From Mycobacterium innocens (GTDB taxonomy: Bacteria; Actinomycetota; Actinomycetes; Mycobacteriales; Mycobacteriaceae), in contig NZ_UPHQ01000051.1 in assembly GCF_900566055.1 (NCBI RefSeq), positions 1 through 50,211 on the forward strand: a stretch of 50,211 nucleotides of DNA. The letters are read 5' to 3'. Both the position numbers and the translations under genes were made by a program. Position 1 is the first letter of the stretch. Every line of letters starts with the position of its first letter. The notes beneath the pieces were generated by a model that ran no database searches, had not been told where the DNA came from, and was given only the letters and a program-made list of their open reading frames with translations. Below are positions 18,874 through 29,818 of this stretch, piece after piece.

Positions 18874-21800
18874 ATGAATTTTTCGGTGTTGCCTCCGGAG
18901 ATCAATTCGCTGCGAATGTTTTCTGGTGCCGGTTCGGCCCCGATGTTGCAAGCCGCGACGGCCTGGGACGGGTTGTCTGCTGAGTTGGGGTCTGCCGCGT
19001 CGTCGTTTTCGTCGGTGACGTTCGGGCTGGCGGGTCAGGCATGGCAGGGTCCGGCGGCGCAGGCGATGACCGCGGCGGCGGCTCCGTATGCGGGATGGCT
19101 GACCGCGGCGGCGGCGCGGGCGGCGGGGGCGGCTGCCCAAGCCAAAGCGGTGGCCAGTGTGTTCGAAGCCGCGCGGACCGCGATGGTCCGGCCGATACTG
19201 GTGGCGGTCAACCGCAATCAGTTCGTGCAGTTGGTGCTGTCCAATTTGTTCGGGCAGAACGCACCGGCGATTGCGGCTGCCGAGGCTCAGTACGAGGGAA
19301 TGTGGGCCTCAGCGGTGGCCACCATGGCCGGCTATCACAGCGGGGTGTCGGTGATCGCCGGGCAGTTAGCGCCCTGGCGGGGCGTGCTGCAAGGTTTGGC
19401 GGGCCAAGTGGCCGGCGCGGTGTCGGCCAGCCCGATTGGGGCGGCCGCTGCTGCAGTCGGCTCGGCGGTGGCCGCTAGCCCGGTGGGGGCTGCCGCGGCG
19501 TCGATTCTGCCGGCGATCAATACCGGCTTTGGCAACACCGGTGCGTGGAACCTGGGCATCGGAAACATCGGCAACTACAACCTGGGCAGCGGAAACCACG
19601 GAGATCTCAACTTCGGCAGCGGAAACTTTGGCAACGCCAACTTGGGCAGCGGAAACGTCGCCAACGGAAACCTGGGCAGTGGCAACAGAGGCTTCTTCAA
19701 CCTGGGCAACGGAAATTTCGGCAGCCTCAACCTCGGTAACGGCAATCGCGGCGATCTCAACTTCGGTAGCGGCAACACCGGACCCGTCGACGGCAACAGA
19801 AACTTCGGCTTCGGAAACTGGGGCAGCGCAAACCTGGGCAGCGGAAACCACTCCAGCAACAACTTCGGCTTCGGAAACTGGGGCCCCATGAACGTGGGCT
19901 CCGGCAACCACGGCTCCTACAACATCGGCTTGGGCAACTTCGGTAGCAAGAACCTCGGCTTCGGAAACCATGGCAACAACAACATCGGCTTCGGGCTCAC
20001 CGGCAACAACTTGATCGGCATCGGCGGGCTGAACTCGGGCACCAACAACATCGGCTTCGGGAACTCGGGAAACAACAACATCGGGTTCTTCAACTCGGGT
20101 GACAACAACGTGGGCTTCTTCAACTCGGGCAACGGCAACTACGGATTTGCGAACTCCGGCAATATCAACACGGGCTTCTGGAACGCGGGCAATTGGAACA
20201 CCGGCGTCGGGAACGGGGGCAACCTTGATTTCGGCTTCGGCAACGGGGGCATCAAGGACGTGGGCTCCGGCAACGCGGGCTCCGACAACATGGGCTTCTT
20301 CAATTCGGGCGATTTCAACACCGGCGACTTCAACTCCGGCGGCGGCACCTTCCCCGCACCGGGCGGAAACACCGGCTCCTTCAACTCGAGCCCGAACAAC
20401 ACCGGCTTCTTCAACTCGGGCGCCACCAACACGGGCCTGTTCAACGCCGGCAGCGTGAACACGGGCCTCGGCAGCTCGATCGACCAACCCGGATCGGTGT
20501 CGGGCTTCAACAACACCGGCACCGACGTCTCGGGCTTCAATAACACCGGCCCCGCCACCTCGGGCTTCCAGAACACGAACACGGGCCTCGGCTTGAATTC
20601 GGGCATCGGCAACTCGGGCGACGGCGATGCGGGCTGGTTCAACTCGGGCACGATCAACTCGGGCTTGTTCAACAAGGGCACCAACGACTTTGGCCTGGCC
20701 CACTCCGGTGAGCTGGTGTCGGGTGTCGCGAACGCGGGCATGTTCAGCTCGGGGTTCTTCAACACCGGTGACAATCAGTCGGGCTTTTTGCAGGGGATCT
20801 TGCCGACGGTAGCCATTCCGGCGTTGCCCCACCTGTCCGTGCCGGCGATCAGCATTCCGGGCATCAACACCGGCTTCGGGAACACCGGCAACTGGAACCT
20901 GGGCATCGGCAACATCGGCGACTTCAACCCGGGCAGCGGAAACACCGGCGACTTCAATTTCGGTAGCGGGAATGCCGGTGACTTCAACTTCGGTAGCGGA
21001 AATTTCGGCAACGCCAACCTGGGCAGCGGAAACCGCGGCTTCTTCAACCTGGGTAGCGGCAACCTGGGCAATACCAACTTCGGCATCGGCAACTTCGGCG
21101 ATCTCAACCTGGGCTTCGGAAACCTCAACAGCGGTAACGTCGGCTTCGGGAATTTCGGCAACGGCAACATGGGGAGCGGAAACCGGGGCAGCTTCAACTT
21201 CGGCGGGGGGAACTTCGGCAGCTCCAACGTGGGCAGTGGAAACCACGGCTCCCACAACCTGGGCTTAGGCAACCTAGGCAACAACAATTTCGGTTTTGGC
21301 AACCACGGCAACAACAACATCGGGTTCGGGCTCACCGGCGACAACATGATCGGCATCGGCGGGTTGAACGCGGGCACCAACAACATCGGCTTCGGGAACT
21401 CGGGCAACAACAACATCGGGTTCTTCAACTCCGGAGACAACAACGTCGGCTTGTTCAATTCGGGCAACGCTAACTACGGTTTCGCGAACTCCGGCAGCGT
21501 CGACACCGGTTTCTGGAACACCGGCAGCAGGGACACGGGCTTCGGAAACGGGGGCGACAGCAACTTCGGATTCGGGAATGCCGGACGCTTCAACGTGGGG
21601 GCCGGCAACTCGGGCCTTGACAACATGGGCTTCGGAAACTCGGGCACGCGAAACACCGGCAGCTTCAACAGCTTCGCCGGGGACGGCGTCAATACAGGCT
21701 GGTTCAACTCGGGCAACGAGAACACGGGCTGGTTCAACTCGGGAGACCTCAACACCGGGCTGTTCAATGCGGGCAGCGTGAACACGGGCTTCGGCAGCTC

Positions 21801-22119
21801 GATCGACCAACCCGGTTCGGTGTCGGGCTTCGGCAACACGGGCACCAACATGTCGGGCTTCTACAATTCGGGCACCGATACCTCCGGCTTCCAGAACACG
21901 ACCGGGGGCGCCTATGTGTCCGGCGTCCAAAACTCGGGCGGTGGCGGGCTAGCGGGCTTCTTCAACACGGGCATCGCCAACACGGGCATCGCCAACTCCG
22001 GCAGTGACAATGCCGGCGTCGGCAACTCGGGTAACGACAACTCGGGCGTTCAGAACTCGGGCACGCTGAGCTCCGGAGGCTTCAACACCGGTGACAGCCA
22101 GTCGGGGTTCTTCCACTAA
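18874..22119 (+). CDS. PPE family protein, MPTR subfamily, with internally duplicated repeat domain
   Basis: The 1081-residue PPE-MPTR protein has an N-terminal domain starting [18 protein letters not shown], with WQG near 57-59 and [12 protein letters not shown]. Two long MPTR blocks follow, each opening with INTGFGNTG(A/N)WNLGIGNIG. They are separated by a hydrophobic linker, [20 protein letters not shown]. Such blocks are thought to form extended surface beta structures. ATG 18874 is used because it has the GGAAGGGAC ribosome-binding site and the canonical PPE start; the open frame begins earlier. Export through an ESX system is expected. There is no adjacent PE gene. A toxin-antitoxin insertion and a nuoN relic lie immediately downstream. 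Confidence 0.92.
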   Translation: MNFSVLPPEINSLRMFSGAGSAPMLQAATAWDGLSAELGSAASSFSSVTFGLAGQAWQGPAAQAMTAAAAPYAGWLTAAAARAAGAAAQAKAVASVFEAARTAMVRPILVAVNRNQFVQLVLSNLFGQNAPAIAAAEAQYEGMWASAVATMAGYHSGVSVIAGQLAPWRGVLQGLAGQVAGAVSASPIGAAAAAVGSAVAASPVGAAAASILPAINTGFGNTGAWNLGIGNIGNYNLGSGNHGDLNFGSGNFGNANLGSGNVANGNLGSGNRGFFNLGNGNFGSLNLGNGNRGDLNFGSGNTGPVDGNRNFGFGNWGSANLGSGNHSSNNFGFGNWGPMNVGSGNHGSYNIGLGNFGSKNLGFGNHGNNNIGFGLTGNNLIGIGGLNSGTNNIGFGNSGNNNIGFFNSGDNNVGFFNSGNGNYGFANSGNINTGFWNAGNWNTGVGNGGNLDFGFGNGGIKDVGSGNAGSDNMGFFNSGDFNTGDFNSGGGTFPAPGGNTGSFNSSPNNTGFFNSGATNTGLFNAGSVNTGLGSSIDQPGSVSGFNNTGTDVSGFNNTGPATSGFQNTNTGLGLNSGIGNSGDGDAGWFNSGTINSGLFNKGTNDFGLAHSGELVSGVANAGMFSSGFFNTGDNQSGFLQGILPTVAIPALPHLSVPAISIPGINTGFGNTGNWNLGIGNIGDFNPGSGNTGDFNFGSGNAGDFNFGSGNFGNANLGSGNRGFFNLGSGNLGNTNFGIGNFGDLNLGFGNLNSGNVGFGNFGNGNMGSGNRGSFNFGGGNFGSSNVGSGNHGSHNLGLGNLGNNNFGFGNHGNNNIGFGLTGDNMIGIGGLNAGTNNIGFGNSGNNNIGFFNSGDNNVGLFNSGNANYGFANSGSVDTGFWNTGSRDTGFGNGGDSNFGFGNAGRFNVGAGNSGLDNMGFGNSGTRNTGSFNSFAGDGVNTGWFNSGNENTGWFNSGDLNTGLFNAGSVNTGFGSSIDQPGSVSGFGNTGTNMSGFYNSGTDTSGFQNTTGGAYVSGVQNSGGGGLAGFFNTGIANTGIANSGSDNAGVGNSGNDNSGVQNSGTLSSGGFNTGDSQSGFFH
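19516..22110 (+). repeat. Two-block MPTR array of PPE gene 2 (internal duplication)
   Basis: Block A (about 19516-20790) and block B (about 20862-22110) share the same order of sub-motifs: the WNLGIGNIG opening, GSGN units, [27 protein letters not shown], and a [13 protein letters not shown] segment near the end. This indicates a roughly 1.3-kb in-frame duplication followed by divergence. Confidence 0.85.
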
Positions 22120-22144
22120 AGCGTGGACGATCCGGCGGTCTGAC

Positions 22145-22240
22145 TCAGTACAACGACTGGGCGGCGTGCTCGGCCAGGCCGGGCACCGGATGCGGCGCGA
22201 TGCCAACAACACTGCATACTCCGGCAACGGCAGCGCGGCG
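22145..22240 (-). pseudogene. Relic of the nuoN 3' end
   Basis: The minus-strand frame ends VVGIAPHPVPGLAEHAAQSL plus Tyr and a stop, collinear with the intact NuoN end VLGIIPQPVLDLADQAAQLL plus His and a stop. By eye, the ungapped alignment of 22145-22207 with 23114-23176 is identical at 46 of 63 bases, including the stop codon. Similarity fades beyond about 30 codons. There is no adjoining nuoN body. This looks like a diverged duplicate left beside the vapBC module. Confidence 0.8.
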
Positions 22241-22414
22241 CATTTCAATCAGTGTCTGAGAACCGGGCTGGCGGGCATCCTGCGCCCGCCCTGCCGAATC
22301 GGGCACCGGCGCTTCCGTCGGCACCGCAGGCGATGCCCATATTGCACTCCGCCGGTTCACCCGCTGCGACGCCACGCCGGGCGCATGGTTGAGCGGCATT
22401 GTCAGCTATTCGAT

Positions 22415-22427
22415 CTAGCGTAGCTAG
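22415..22427. promoter_or_regulatory. CTAGC-GTA-GCTAG inverted repeat upstream of vapB
   Basis: A perfect 5-bp inverted repeat with a 3-base centre sits 23 bases before the antitoxin ATG at 22451, in an AT-richer stretch. The position suits an autoregulatory operator for the antitoxin-toxin complex. There is little room for a Shine-Dalgarno, so the mRNA may be leaderless or nearly so. Confidence 0.5.
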
Positions 22428-22450
22428 CCAGAAAGCCTTACAGCGTTAGT

Positions 22451-22696
22451 ATGGCTGACATGGAGACAGTGACGAGCACCGAAGCAAAGAATCGGCTCAA
22501 TGCCCTATTAGCCGAAGTTGAGCGCACCGGCGCCTCGATCACGATCACCAATTACGGTCGACCTGTCGCCATGCTTGTCCCTATCCAGCCCGTGCCGCGG
22601 CGGTTCGGTCAATTTCCGAATCTGGTGGTACCCGAGGACTTTGACGATCCGCTACCTGAGTCAGAGCTTGCCGCCTGGGAAGACAACGTGTCATGA
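22451..22696 (+). CDS. vapB: Type II antitoxin, Phd/YefM-like (VapB)
   Basis: The 81-residue antitoxin has an N-terminal DNA-binding Phd/YefM-type domain (TEAKNRLNALLAEVERTG, ITITNYGRPVAMLVPI). Its C-terminal tail, PEDFDDPLPESELAAWEDN, is acidic and Pro-rich and should wrap around the PIN toxin and block its active site. ATG 22460 is an alternative start. It overlaps the toxin ATG by four bases (ATGA), the usual coupling that keeps antitoxin in excess. The operator-like repeat upstream suggests autoregulation. M. tuberculosis has no vapBC at this junction as far as I recall, so the module is probably an insertion. Confidence 0.9.
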   Translation: MADMETVTSTEAKNRLNALLAEVERTGASITITNYGRPVAMLVPIQPVPRRFGQFPNLVVPEDFDDPLPESELAAWEDNVS

Positions 22697-23082
22697 ACGT
22701 ATTGCTTGACACTCACACGTTCCTTTGGCTGGTCAGCGAGCCAGCGAGGCTGGACGCCGACGCGCTGAGTGTTTTGTCGCGCTCTGACACCAACCTTTGG
22801 GTGACCGCCGGTTCGGCGTGGGAGATCGGCATCAAGACACGCCTTGGTCGACTCGACGGTGACGCACTTCTATCAACCTGGAGTGAGGTCATTGCGGACA
22901 TGAGCGCTTCTGAGCTGGCTATTGATTCACAAGATGGCATCTTGGCGGCGCGACTACCCTGGGAGCACCGGGATCCCTTCGACCGCGTCGTCGTCGCACA
23001 AGCGCTCAGGCGCAACCTAACGATCGCGACCCGGGACGTTCGCATCCTGCAGGCTGCCCTCACTCCGACCATGAAGGTCTGA
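22693..23082 (+). CDS. vapC: PIN-domain toxin (VapC-like ribonuclease)
   Basis: The 129-residue PIN-domain toxin has the acidic residues that bind Mg2+ for RNA cleavage: Asp6 in LLDTH, Glu44 in AWEIGIK, Asp94 and Asp97 in DPFDR, and Asp115 in ATRDVRI. VapC toxins cleave tRNAs or rRNA and arrest growth; the target of this one cannot be read from sequence. The protein is intact and its active-site set complete, so the locus looks functional. It converges on nuoN with only 31 bases between stops, and codon use is slightly less GC-rich than in nuo. Confidence 0.92.
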   Translation: MNVLLDTHTFLWLVSEPARLDADALSVLSRSDTNLWVTAGSAWEIGIKTRLGRLDGDALLSTWSEVIADMSASELAIDSQDGILAARLPWEHRDPFDRVVVAQALRRNLTIATRDVRILQAALTPTMKV

Positions 23083-23113
23083 AGTCGATCCAGCAACCGT
23101 CGCGCCAGCTACC

Positions 23114-24700
23114 TCAGTGCAGTAATTGCGCGGCCTGATCGGCCAGGTCGAGCACCGGCTGCGGGATGATTCCCAAAACCACTGTGACCACGGCGCATAT
23201 CGCGATAGCGGCCTTGCTCAGCACTCCGGGCGCCACCACCTGCGGTGTGTCGTCGGATCCCTCGGTGAAGAACATCAACACGATGACGCGCACATAGAAG
23301 TAGGCGGCCACCCCGCTGGCGATCACACCGATGATCACCAACGGCACCGCACCACCCTGGGCCGCGGCCCGGAACACCGCGAACTTACTGACGAACCCAC
23401 TGGTCAGCGGGATACCGGCGAACGCCAGCAGAAACATCGAAAGCATCACGCCCACAATGGGTGAACGCTGGCCCAGCCCGGCCCAGTGCGACAGGTCGGC
23501 GTCCTCGACTCCGTCGGCGTTGCGGATCAGGCCAACGATGGCGAATGCGCCCACCGTGGAAAAGCTGTAGGCGACCAGATAGAACAACGTCGCCGATAGG
23601 CCCGCTTGGTTGTCGGCGATGACGCCGGTGAGGATGAATCCGACGTGTGCGACCGACGAATAGGCCAGCATCCGTTTGACGTCGGTCTGGTTCACCGCGG
23701 TGATGGTGCCTACCGCCATGGTCAGGATCGAAATCGCCCACAGCACCGGCCGCCACTGGTCGTGCAGCGGCGGCAGTGCTACATAGACCACGCGTAGCAG
23801 CGCACCGAACGCCGCCACCTTGGTGGCGGCCGCCATGAATCCCGTGATCGGGGTGGGAGCGCCCTGGTATACGTCGGGAATCCAGGAGTGGAAAGGAACC
23901 GCGCCGACCTTGAACAGCAGGCCGACCGACAGCAGTCCGACGCCGACCAAGGCCATCGACGTATCGCTTTGTGCTGCCAGCGAATCCCGGATGCCGGACA
24001 GGGTCAGGGTGCCGGTCGCACCGTACAGCAACGCCACGCCGTAGAGGAAGAACGCCGACGAGAAGGCGCCCAGCAGAAAGTACTTCAATGCCGCTTCCTG
24101 CGACAGCAGCCGGCGGTGACGACCGAGCCCGCACATCAAGTACAGCGGCAGTGACAACACTTCTAGCGCGACGAACATGGTCAACAGGTCGTTGGATGCG
24201 GAAAAGACCATCATGCCGCCGACCGACAGGGTCAGCAGCGGGAAGATCTCGGTTTGGGCGGCCCCCGCCCGCTCGGCTTCCCGTTCGGCGTCGCTGCCGG
24301 GCACCGCGGAAGCCTGCGGCGTAAAGGAATCCAGCCCGCCGCTGCCCGCCGCGACCGCCACCCGGTCCGGTGCGGCAACCCGACGCGCGCTGCGTTCGGC
24401 GATGAAGATGACCGCCATCACCGCGACCAGCAGCACGGTGCCCTGCAGGAACAGCGTCGGTCGATCCACCGCCACCGAACCGAGCACCGCGCGTCGACCG
24501 GACGCCGGAATCGCCCTGGCCACCATGATGACCGTGACGAATGCGGCGATCAATCCGCCGACGGTGAGCGTCACCTGGGCGCCGTATCGCATGCGGCGAG
24601 GCAGGAACGCTTCGGCCAGCACTCCGACGACGGCGACGCCGAAGACGATCAGCATCGGGCAGAGCAGGAAGTACTCAATGCTGGGGCTGGGCAAGGTCAT
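23114..24700 (-). CDS. nuoN: NADH-quinone oxidoreductase subunit N
   Basis: This antiporter-like membrane subunit of complex I has 528 residues and about 14 helices and contributes to proton pumping. Diagnostic segments are EVLSLPLYLMCGL, KYFLLGAFSSAFFLYG, LLFKVGAVPFHSWIPDVYQG with the conserved Lys, and VNQTDVKRMLAYSSVAHVGF. A charged, low-complexity loop of about 45 residues (about 105-150) after the third helix is typical of mycobacterial NuoN. It is the last gene of the operon; its ATG overlaps the nuoM stop (ATGA). Its 3' end is partly duplicated as a relic near 22145. Confidence 0.97.
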   Translation of the reverse strand: MTLPSPSIEYFLLCPMLIVFGVAVVGVLAEAFLPRRMRYGAQVTLTVGGLIAAFVTVIMVARAIPASGRRAVLGSVAVDRPTLFLQGTVLLVAVMAVIFIAERSARRVAAPDRVAVAAGSGGLDSFTPQASAVPGSDAEREAERAGAAQTEIFPLLTLSVGGMMVFSASNDLLTMFVALEVLSLPLYLMCGLGRHRRLLSQEAALKYFLLGAFSSAFFLYGVALLYGATGTLTLSGIRDSLAAQSDTSMALVGVGLLSVGLLFKVGAVPFHSWIPDVYQGAPTPITGFMAAATKVAAFGALLRVVYVALPPLHDQWRPVLWAISILTMAVGTITAVNQTDVKRMLAYSSVAHVGFILTGVIADNQAGLSATLFYLVAYSFSTVGAFAIVGLIRNADGVEDADLSHWAGLGQRSPIVGVMLSMFLLAFAGIPLTSGFVSKFAVFRAAAQGGAVPLVIIGVIASGVAAYFYVRVIVLMFFTEGSDDTPQVVAPGVLSKAAIAICAVVTVVLGIIPQPVLDLADQAAQLLH

Positions 24701-26283
24701 TGGTGCGGTCCTTCGGCTGTCCGGGGAGTGCCGGTACCCATGGGTACATGAGGCGCGGGATCATGCTGGCCGATGGTGGTCATGGTGTTCTCGACCGCGG
24801 GGTTGATGAGTTCGAGCATCGGTTTGGGGTAGACCCCCAGCATGAGCAGCAACGCGATCAGCGGTGCCACCACAATCATTTCGCGGGGCACCAGATCACC
24901 GATCCGTTCGTTGCCCTTGGCCACCGGCCCGGTCATCACCCGCTGATAGAGCCACAGCATGTAGATGGCCGACAGGACCAGGGCCGTGACACCGAACGCC
25001 GTGGCCAGCCAGTAGCGGTTGAAAGTGCCCAGCAGTACCAGGAATTCGCTGACGAACGGGGCCAGGCCGGGCAGCGACAAGGTGGCCATGGCCGAAACCA
25101 TGAAGGTGCCGGCCAGGATCGGGGCCACCTTCTGCACACCGCCGTAGTCGGCGATCGACCGGCTGCCGTGGCGGGAAATGAGGAAGCCGGCGATCAGGAA
25201 CACCGCCGCCGTGGACAGGCCGTGGTTGAGCATGTACAGCGTCGACCCGCTCTGCCCCTGGGTGGTCATCACGAAGATGCCCGCGATGATGAACCCGAAG
25301 TGCGAGATCGAGGTGTAGGCGATCAGCCGCATGATGTCGGTCTGTCCGATCGCCACCACCGCGCCGTAGACCACACCGATGATGGCCAGCGTCACGATCA
25401 GCGGACGGAAATAGGTTGAGGCATCGGGAAAGAGCTGTAGGCAGTAGCGCAGCATGCCGAAGGTGCCGACCTTGTCCATCACCGCCATCATCAGCACCGC
25501 GGTCGCGGGTGTGGACTCGACCGCGGCGTCGGGCAGCCAGCGGTGGAAGGGCCACAGCGGGGCCTTGACGGCGAATGCGAACATGAAACCCAGGAACAGC
25601 GCCTTGAACACCGCCGGGTCCACGCCGTAGCGGCCCGAGGCAACACCGGCCACGATCTCGCGGAAGTCGAAGGTGCCCGGACCGTGTTGCGCGGTCACGA
25701 CGTATAGCCCGATCACCGCGGCCAGCATGATCAGCCCGCCGAACAGGTTGTACAGCAAGAACTTCACCGCGGCACGCGAGCGCCCCAGACCCTGGCCGAA
25801 GCCGCCGATGAGGAAGTACATCGGGATCAGCATGGCTTCGAAGAACACGTAGAACAGCAGCACGTCCAGCGCGACCAGCGAGATCAGCACCATCGACTCG
25901 ATGGCCAGGGTCAAGGCGACATACGCGTGCACCCCGCGGGTGCGCTCACCACCGTCGTTCCAGCCGGCTACCAGCAGCAGCGGAATCAGCACCGTGGTCA
26001 GCAGCACCAGCACCACCGCGATGCCGTCCACCCCGAGGGTATAGCCGGCGCCGAAAGCCGGTATCCAGGAATGCTTTTCGACGAACTGGTATGGCTCGGT
26101 GCCAGTTTGGGAGCCCGGCCTGAAGCCGATTGCGATCACGACCGAGACCGCCAGCGTCGCACCGCTGACGATCAGCCCCGTCCACTTGGCCAGCCGGCGC
26201 AGTCCGGGGGGCAGCAGGATGACCAGCACCGAACCGGCCAGCGGCACCAGCCACAACGTGCTCAGCCAGGCAAAGTTGCTCAC
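24697..26283 (-). CDS. nuoM: NADH-quinone oxidoreductase subunit M
   Basis: This proton-pumping antiporter-like subunit has 528 residues. Diagnostic segments include [17 protein letters not shown] with the conserved Glu, [14 protein letters not shown], the [20 protein letters not shown] lysine helix, and [18 protein letters not shown]. The frame is open far upstream through nuoL, but GTG 26283 overlaps the nuoL TGA (GTGA) and gives the standard start ([11 protein letters not shown]). The C-terminus carries a hydrophilic, Pro/Thr-containing tail after the last helix. Confidence 0.97.
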   Translation of the reverse strand: MSNFAWLSTLWLVPLAGSVLVILLPPGLRRLAKWTGLIVSGATLAVSVVIAIGFRPGSQTGTEPYQFVEKHSWIPAFGAGYTLGVDGIAVVLVLLTTVLIPLLLVAGWNDGGERTRGVHAYVALTLAIESMVLISLVALDVLLFYVFFEAMLIPMYFLIGGFGQGLGRSRAAVKFLLYNLFGGLIMLAAVIGLYVVTAQHGPGTFDFREIVAGVASGRYGVDPAVFKALFLGFMFAFAVKAPLWPFHRWLPDAAVESTPATAVLMMAVMDKVGTFGMLRYCLQLFPDASTYFRPLIVTLAIIGVVYGAVVAIGQTDIMRLIAYTSISHFGFIIAGIFVMTTQGQSGSTLYMLNHGLSTAAVFLIAGFLISRHGSRSIADYGGVQKVAPILAGTFMVSAMATLSLPGLAPFVSEFLVLLGTFNRYWLATAFGVTALVLSAIYMLWLYQRVMTGPVAKGNERIGDLVPREMIVVAPLIALLLMLGVYPKPMLELINPAVENTMTTIGQHDPAPHVPMGTGTPRTAEGPHQ

Positions 26284-28181
26284 CACAGGTTCACCGCCAA
26301 CAGCACCGCGGCCACCAGCACCGCACCGACCAACATCGACAGCGCGTAGTTGCGGGCGAAGCCGGTTTGCATGCGCCGCAAGCGGTTCGACGTCCGGCTC
26401 ACCAGCGCGGCCAGCGCGTTGACCGACCCGTCCACCCCCGCATTGTCGACTTCGACCAGCGTGTCCGTCAGTCGGGCGCTGGGACGCATGAACACCTCCT
26501 CGTTGAAGGCGTCGCCGTAGAGGTCGGCGCGCGCGGCCGTCGTCAGCACCGACACCTGGGTGGGGGCCACCCGCGGGATCGGTGCGGTGGCATACATCCG
26601 GTAGGCCACCGCGATTCCGGCGGCGACGACGGCGAGCGTCACCGTGGTGCTGACCCAGGCCGGAATGGCGTGGGTGGCTTCTTCGGGTACGCCGACGACG
26701 GGCTCGAGCCAGTGCCGCAGGGTTCCGCCGACCGCGAACAGGCCCCCGGAGAACACCGAGCCGACGGCCAGCACGATCATCGGCCACGCCATCAGCCCCA
26801 GCGCCTCGTGCGGATGCGACCCTGGCGCCCAACGCTTTTTGCCGAAGAAGGTCATCAGCATCACCCGCGTCATGTAGAACGCGGTGACGCCGGCACCGAG
26901 CAGCGCCGCTCCGCCCAACACATAGCCCCGGGCTCCGCCGACGCTCAGCGCCGCTTCGATGATCGCGTCCTTGGAGAAAAAGCCCGCGAACGGCGGCACC
27001 CCGATGATCGCCAGATAGGCCAGCCCGAAGGTGACGAACGTGATCGGCAGCGCGGCCCGCAGTCCGCCGTAGCGGCGCATGTCCTGTTCTTCGTTCATCG
27101 CGTGGATCACCGCGCCGGACCCGAGGAACAGGCCGGCCTTGAAGAAACCGTGGGTGAGCAGGTGCATGATCGCGAAGGCGTAACCGGCCGGGCCCAGACC
27201 GGCGGCCAGGACCATGTATCCGATCTGGCTCATCGTCGATGCGGCCAGTGCGCGTTTGATGTCGTCCTTGGCGCAGCCGATGAACGCGCCGAACAGCAAG
27301 GTGACGGCGCCGACGACGACCACGGCCAGCTGAGCCTCCGGCGACAGGTTGTACAGCGGGCTGGACCGCACGATCAGATACACGCCGGCGGTCACCATGG
27401 TGGCGGCGTGGATCAGCGCGGACACCGGGGTGGGGCCCTCCATCGCGTCGCCCAGCCAGGCCTGCAGCGGAACTTGGGCGGATTTGGCGCACGCGCCCAA
27501 CAGCAGCAGCAACCCCATCGCGGTCAGCGCACCGCGACCAGCGGCCGGCGCACCGGCGAACACTCCGGCGTAGGACAGCGTCCCGAACGTGGCGAACATG
27601 ACGAACATGCCCAGCGCCAGTCCGGCGTCACCGACCCGGTTCATCACGAACGCCTTCTTGGCCGCCGTCGCCGCCGACGGTTTGTGATACCAGAAACCGA
27701 TCAGCAGGTAGGAAGCCAGGCCCACGCCTTCCCAGCCGACATAGAGCAGCGCATAGTTGTCGGCGACCACCAGCAGCAGCATCGAGGCCAGAAACAGGTT
27801 GAGGTAGCCGAAAAATCGGCGGCGGTCCGGGTCATCGGCCATGTAGGCGACCGAATAGATATGGATCAGCGATCCGACGCCGGTGATCAGCAGCACGAAG
27901 CACATCGACAACTGGTCGAGCTGCAGCCCGAAGTCGACCTGGAGGCCGCCCACCGGGATCCAGGTGTACACCGTCTGGCGGATAACGCGGGCGCCCTCGC
28001 CCCGGCCGAGCATGTCGGCAAGCAATGTCGCGCCCACGCCGAACGACGCGACGGCCGCCGCACAGCCCAGCCAATGACCCCACGCGTCGGTTCGTCTGCC
28101 GCCGAACAACAAGATCGCGGCACCCGCCAGCGGCAGCGCCACCAGCAGCCAGGTGTAGTGAGTCCCCAAAGAATTTGTCAC
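26280..28181 (-). CDS. nuoL: NADH-quinone oxidoreductase subunit L
   Basis: This largest antiporter-like subunit has 633 residues and about 16 helices plus the C-terminal lateral helix. Seen motifs are [52 protein letters not shown] and [23 protein letters not shown] 28181 is chosen because it follows the nuoK stop by ten bases and gives the usual short periplasmic N-terminus; the frame continues 20 codons upstream without homology. Confidence 0.97.
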   Translation of the reverse strand: MTNSLGTHYTWLLVALPLAGAAILLFGGRRTDAWGHWLGCAAAVASFGVGATLLADMLGRGEGARVIRQTVYTWIPVGGLQVDFGLQLDQLSMCFVLLITGVGSLIHIYSVAYMADDPDRRRFFGYLNLFLASMLLLVVADNYALLYVGWEGVGLASYLLIGFWYHKPSAATAAKKAFVMNRVGDAGLALGMFVMFATFGTLSYAGVFAGAPAAGRGALTAMGLLLLLGACAKSAQVPLQAWLGDAMEGPTPVSALIHAATMVTAGVYLIVRSSPLYNLSPEAQLAVVVVGAVTLLFGAFIGCAKDDIKRALAASTMSQIGYMVLAAGLGPAGYAFAIMHLLTHGFFKAGLFLGSGAVIHAMNEEQDMRRYGGLRAALPITFVTFGLAYLAIIGVPPFAGFFSKDAIIEAALSVGGARGYVLGGAALLGAGVTAFYMTRVMLMTFFGKKRWAPGSHPHEALGLMAWPMIVLAVGSVFSGGLFAVGGTLRHWLEPVVGVPEEATHAIPAWVSTTVTLAVVAAGIAVAYRMYATAPIPRVAPTQVSVLTTAARADLYGDAFNEEVFMRPSARLTDTLVEVDNAGVDGSVNALAALVSRTSNRLRRMQTGFARNYALSMLVGAVLVAAVLLAVNLW

Positions 28182-28191
28182 GGTGGCGTTC

Positions 28192-28491
28192 TTAGCCTTT
28201 GAGTAGGTTCGCGTCGTCGACCGACGCCGATTTGCGGGCACGGAAAATCGTCATGATGATGGCCAGGCCGACGACGACTTCACAGGCGGCCACCACCATG
28301 GTGAAGAACGCGATCATCTGTCCGTCGAGATGGCCGTGCATCCGCGCGAACGTGACGAACGCCAGATTGACCGCGTTGAGCATCAACTCGACGCACATGA
28401 ACATGACAATCGCGTTGCGTCGCAGCAGTACACCGGAGGCGCCGATGGTGAACAGCAGCGCCGAAAGGTAAAGGTAATTGGCCGGGTTCAC
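28192..28491 (-). CDS. nuoK: NADH-quinone oxidoreductase subunit K
   Basis: This small three-helix subunit has 99 residues and contains the two conserved membrane glutamates, in [12 protein letters not shown] and [11 protein letters not shown], that link the quinone site to the antiporter subunits. The start is GTG, preceded by a strong AAAGGAGG. It overlaps the nuoJ stop by four bases. The Ser/Asp-containing tail ([12 protein letters not shown]) is normal. Confidence 0.97.
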   Translation of the reverse strand: MNPANYLYLSALLFTIGASGVLLRRNAIVMFMCVELMLNAVNLAFVTFARMHGHLDGQMIAFFTMVVAACEVVVGLAIIMTIFRARKSASVDDANLLKG

Positions 28492-29276
28492 GACGTACCT
28501 CCTTTGACCGTGTCGGCGGAGGGGGTCGCTGTGCCGTCCGCGCCCCGGGCGCGCAATATCGGGGAGACCGACAATTCCGAGTACGTGCCGTCGGGCAGCA
28601 GCGCTGCCGAATCGACCGCGTTGCGGCGGGCGTAGACGCCCGGGTTGGGCAGGGGGGTGGGGTGTCCGCCGGGACGGAAGCGCTCTTGCGAGAGCTCACG
28701 CTGGGTCTTGCGACGCTCGAAGCGCTCTCGGTGAGCCAGCACCATCGCTCCGATCGCGGCGGTGATCAACAGCGCGCTGGTCAGCTCGAAAGCCCAGAGG
28801 TAGCGAAAGAAGATCAGCGCCGCCAAGCCTTCGACATTGCCGTTGGCGTTGGCGGCGGTCAGTCCGGCGAAGCCGCCGGTCGCCACGTTGCCGATGCCGC
28901 CGACCAGCAGGATGCCGAACCCGATCCCGGTGGCCACCGCGGCGACCCGCTGTCCGCGCAAGGTTTCCTTCAGCGATTCCGCGGAGTCCACGCCGATCAG
29001 CATCAGCACGAACAAGAACAGCATCATCACCGCGCCGGTGTAGACCACGACTTGAACGACGCCCAGGAACAGCGCGTCCTGGACCATGTAGAACACCGCC
29101 AGGATGATCATCGTCATCGCCAGAAACATCGCCGAGTACACCGCGTTCACGGCCATCACCACCCCGAGCGCGCCGATCAGTGCCAGCGCGCCCAGGATCC
29201 AGAACGTCACCGCTTCACCGGTGGAGGTTCGAACGAGGGTGTCCTGCGCCAAATCAGCGGCCAGTAATGCGGTCAC
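28488..29276 (-). CDS. nuoJ: NADH-quinone oxidoreductase subunit J
   Basis: The 262-residue subunit has five membrane helices, including [38 protein letters not shown] (which contains the ND6-type pi-bulge region VYTGAV) and [20 protein letters not shown] hydrophilic C-terminal extension of about 90 residues ([14 protein letters not shown] onward) follows, longer than in enterobacteria but normal for actinobacteria. GTG 29276 overlaps the nuoI stop (GTGA); the longer open frame is a nuoI shadow. Confidence 0.96.
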   Translation of the reverse strand: MTALLAADLAQDTLVRTSTGEAVTFWILGALALIGALGVVMAVNAVYSAMFLAMTMIILAVFYMVQDALFLGVVQVVVYTGAVMMLFLFVLMLIGVDSAESLKETLRGQRVAAVATGIGFGILLVGGIGNVATGGFAGLTAANANGNVEGLAALIFFRYLWAFELTSALLITAAIGAMVLAHRERFERRKTQRELSQERFRPGGHPTPLPNPGVYARRNAVDSAALLPDGTYSELSVSPILRARGADGTATPSADTVKGGTS

Positions 29277-29818
29277 CGGGAATCTCCGGCCTGCTGCGGC
29301 TCGCGTAAGCCCTGCGGGGTGACGTTGCCCAGGTAGTAGTCCTTGTCGGTGGCGCCCGCAGCCCTGGGGTGCGGCGGCGCGGTCATCTCGGGCAGTAGCG
29401 GAGCCAGCAGCCGGTCCTTCTCGTAGATCAGGTCGGCGCGGTTGTCGTCGGCCATCTCGTAGTCGTTGGTCATGGTCAGCGCGCGGGTGGGGCACGCCTC
29501 GATACACAGACCGCAACCGATGCATCGCAGGTAGTTGATCTGGTAGACCCGGCCGTACCGCTCGCCGGGGGAATACCGCGCCTCTTCGGTGTTGTCGGCA
29601 CCCTCGACGTAGATCGCGTCGGCCGGGCACGCCCAGGCGCACAACTCGCAGCCGATGCATTTCTCCAAGCCGTCGGGGTACCGGTTGAGCTGATGACGGC
29701 CGTGGTAACGCGGTGCCACCGGACCGGGCTTTTCCGGATACTCCTCGGTCACCGTCTTCTTGAACATCGACCCGAGCGTTACGCCGAATCCAGCTACGGC
29801 GTCCAGGAATCTAACCAC
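29273..29818 (-). CDS. nuoI: NADH-quinone oxidoreductase subunit I (two 4Fe-4S clusters)
   Basis: The 181-residue ferredoxin-like peripheral subunit binds clusters N6a and N6b through [12 protein letters not shown] (Cys 54, 57, 60, 64) and [12 protein letters not shown] (Cys 99, 102, 105, 109). It passes electrons toward N2 in NuoB. GTG 29818 lies inside the nuoH 3' end (8-base overlap, GTGGTTAG) and yields the short [17 protein letters not shown]-terminus. The M. tuberculosis protein, from memory, is somewhat longer at the N-terminus. Confidence 0.96.
   Translation of the reverse strand: MVRFLDAVAGFGVTLGSMFKKTVTEEYPEKPGPVAPRYHGRHQLNRYPDGLEKCIGCELCAWACPADAIYVEGADNTEEARYSPGERYGRVYQINYLRCIGCGLCIEACPTRALTMTNDYEMADDNRADLIYEKDRLLAPLLPEMTAPPHPRAAGATDKDYYLGNVTPQGLREPQQAGDSR

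Noticed and set aside
17136..21467. Long minus-strand ORFs rich in PKFPLPKL or VAEA units opposite the MPTR genes
   Set aside because: They are antisense shadows of NxGxGN repeats caused by three-base periodicity.
22145..22399. 84-codon minus-strand ORF as a real small gene
   Set aside because: Only its last about 30 codons are meaningful and they match the NuoN C-terminus; the rest lacks similarity, so a relic is more likely.
24697..27492. 931-codon version of the nuoM frame
   Set aside because: The first 400 codons are an out-of-frame reading of nuoL; homology to NuoM begins at GTG 26283.
26367..28202. 611-codon plus-strand ORF opposite nuoL
   Set aside because: It is His/Gln/Arg-rich with no family motif; NuoL on the other strand is a clear, conserved gene.
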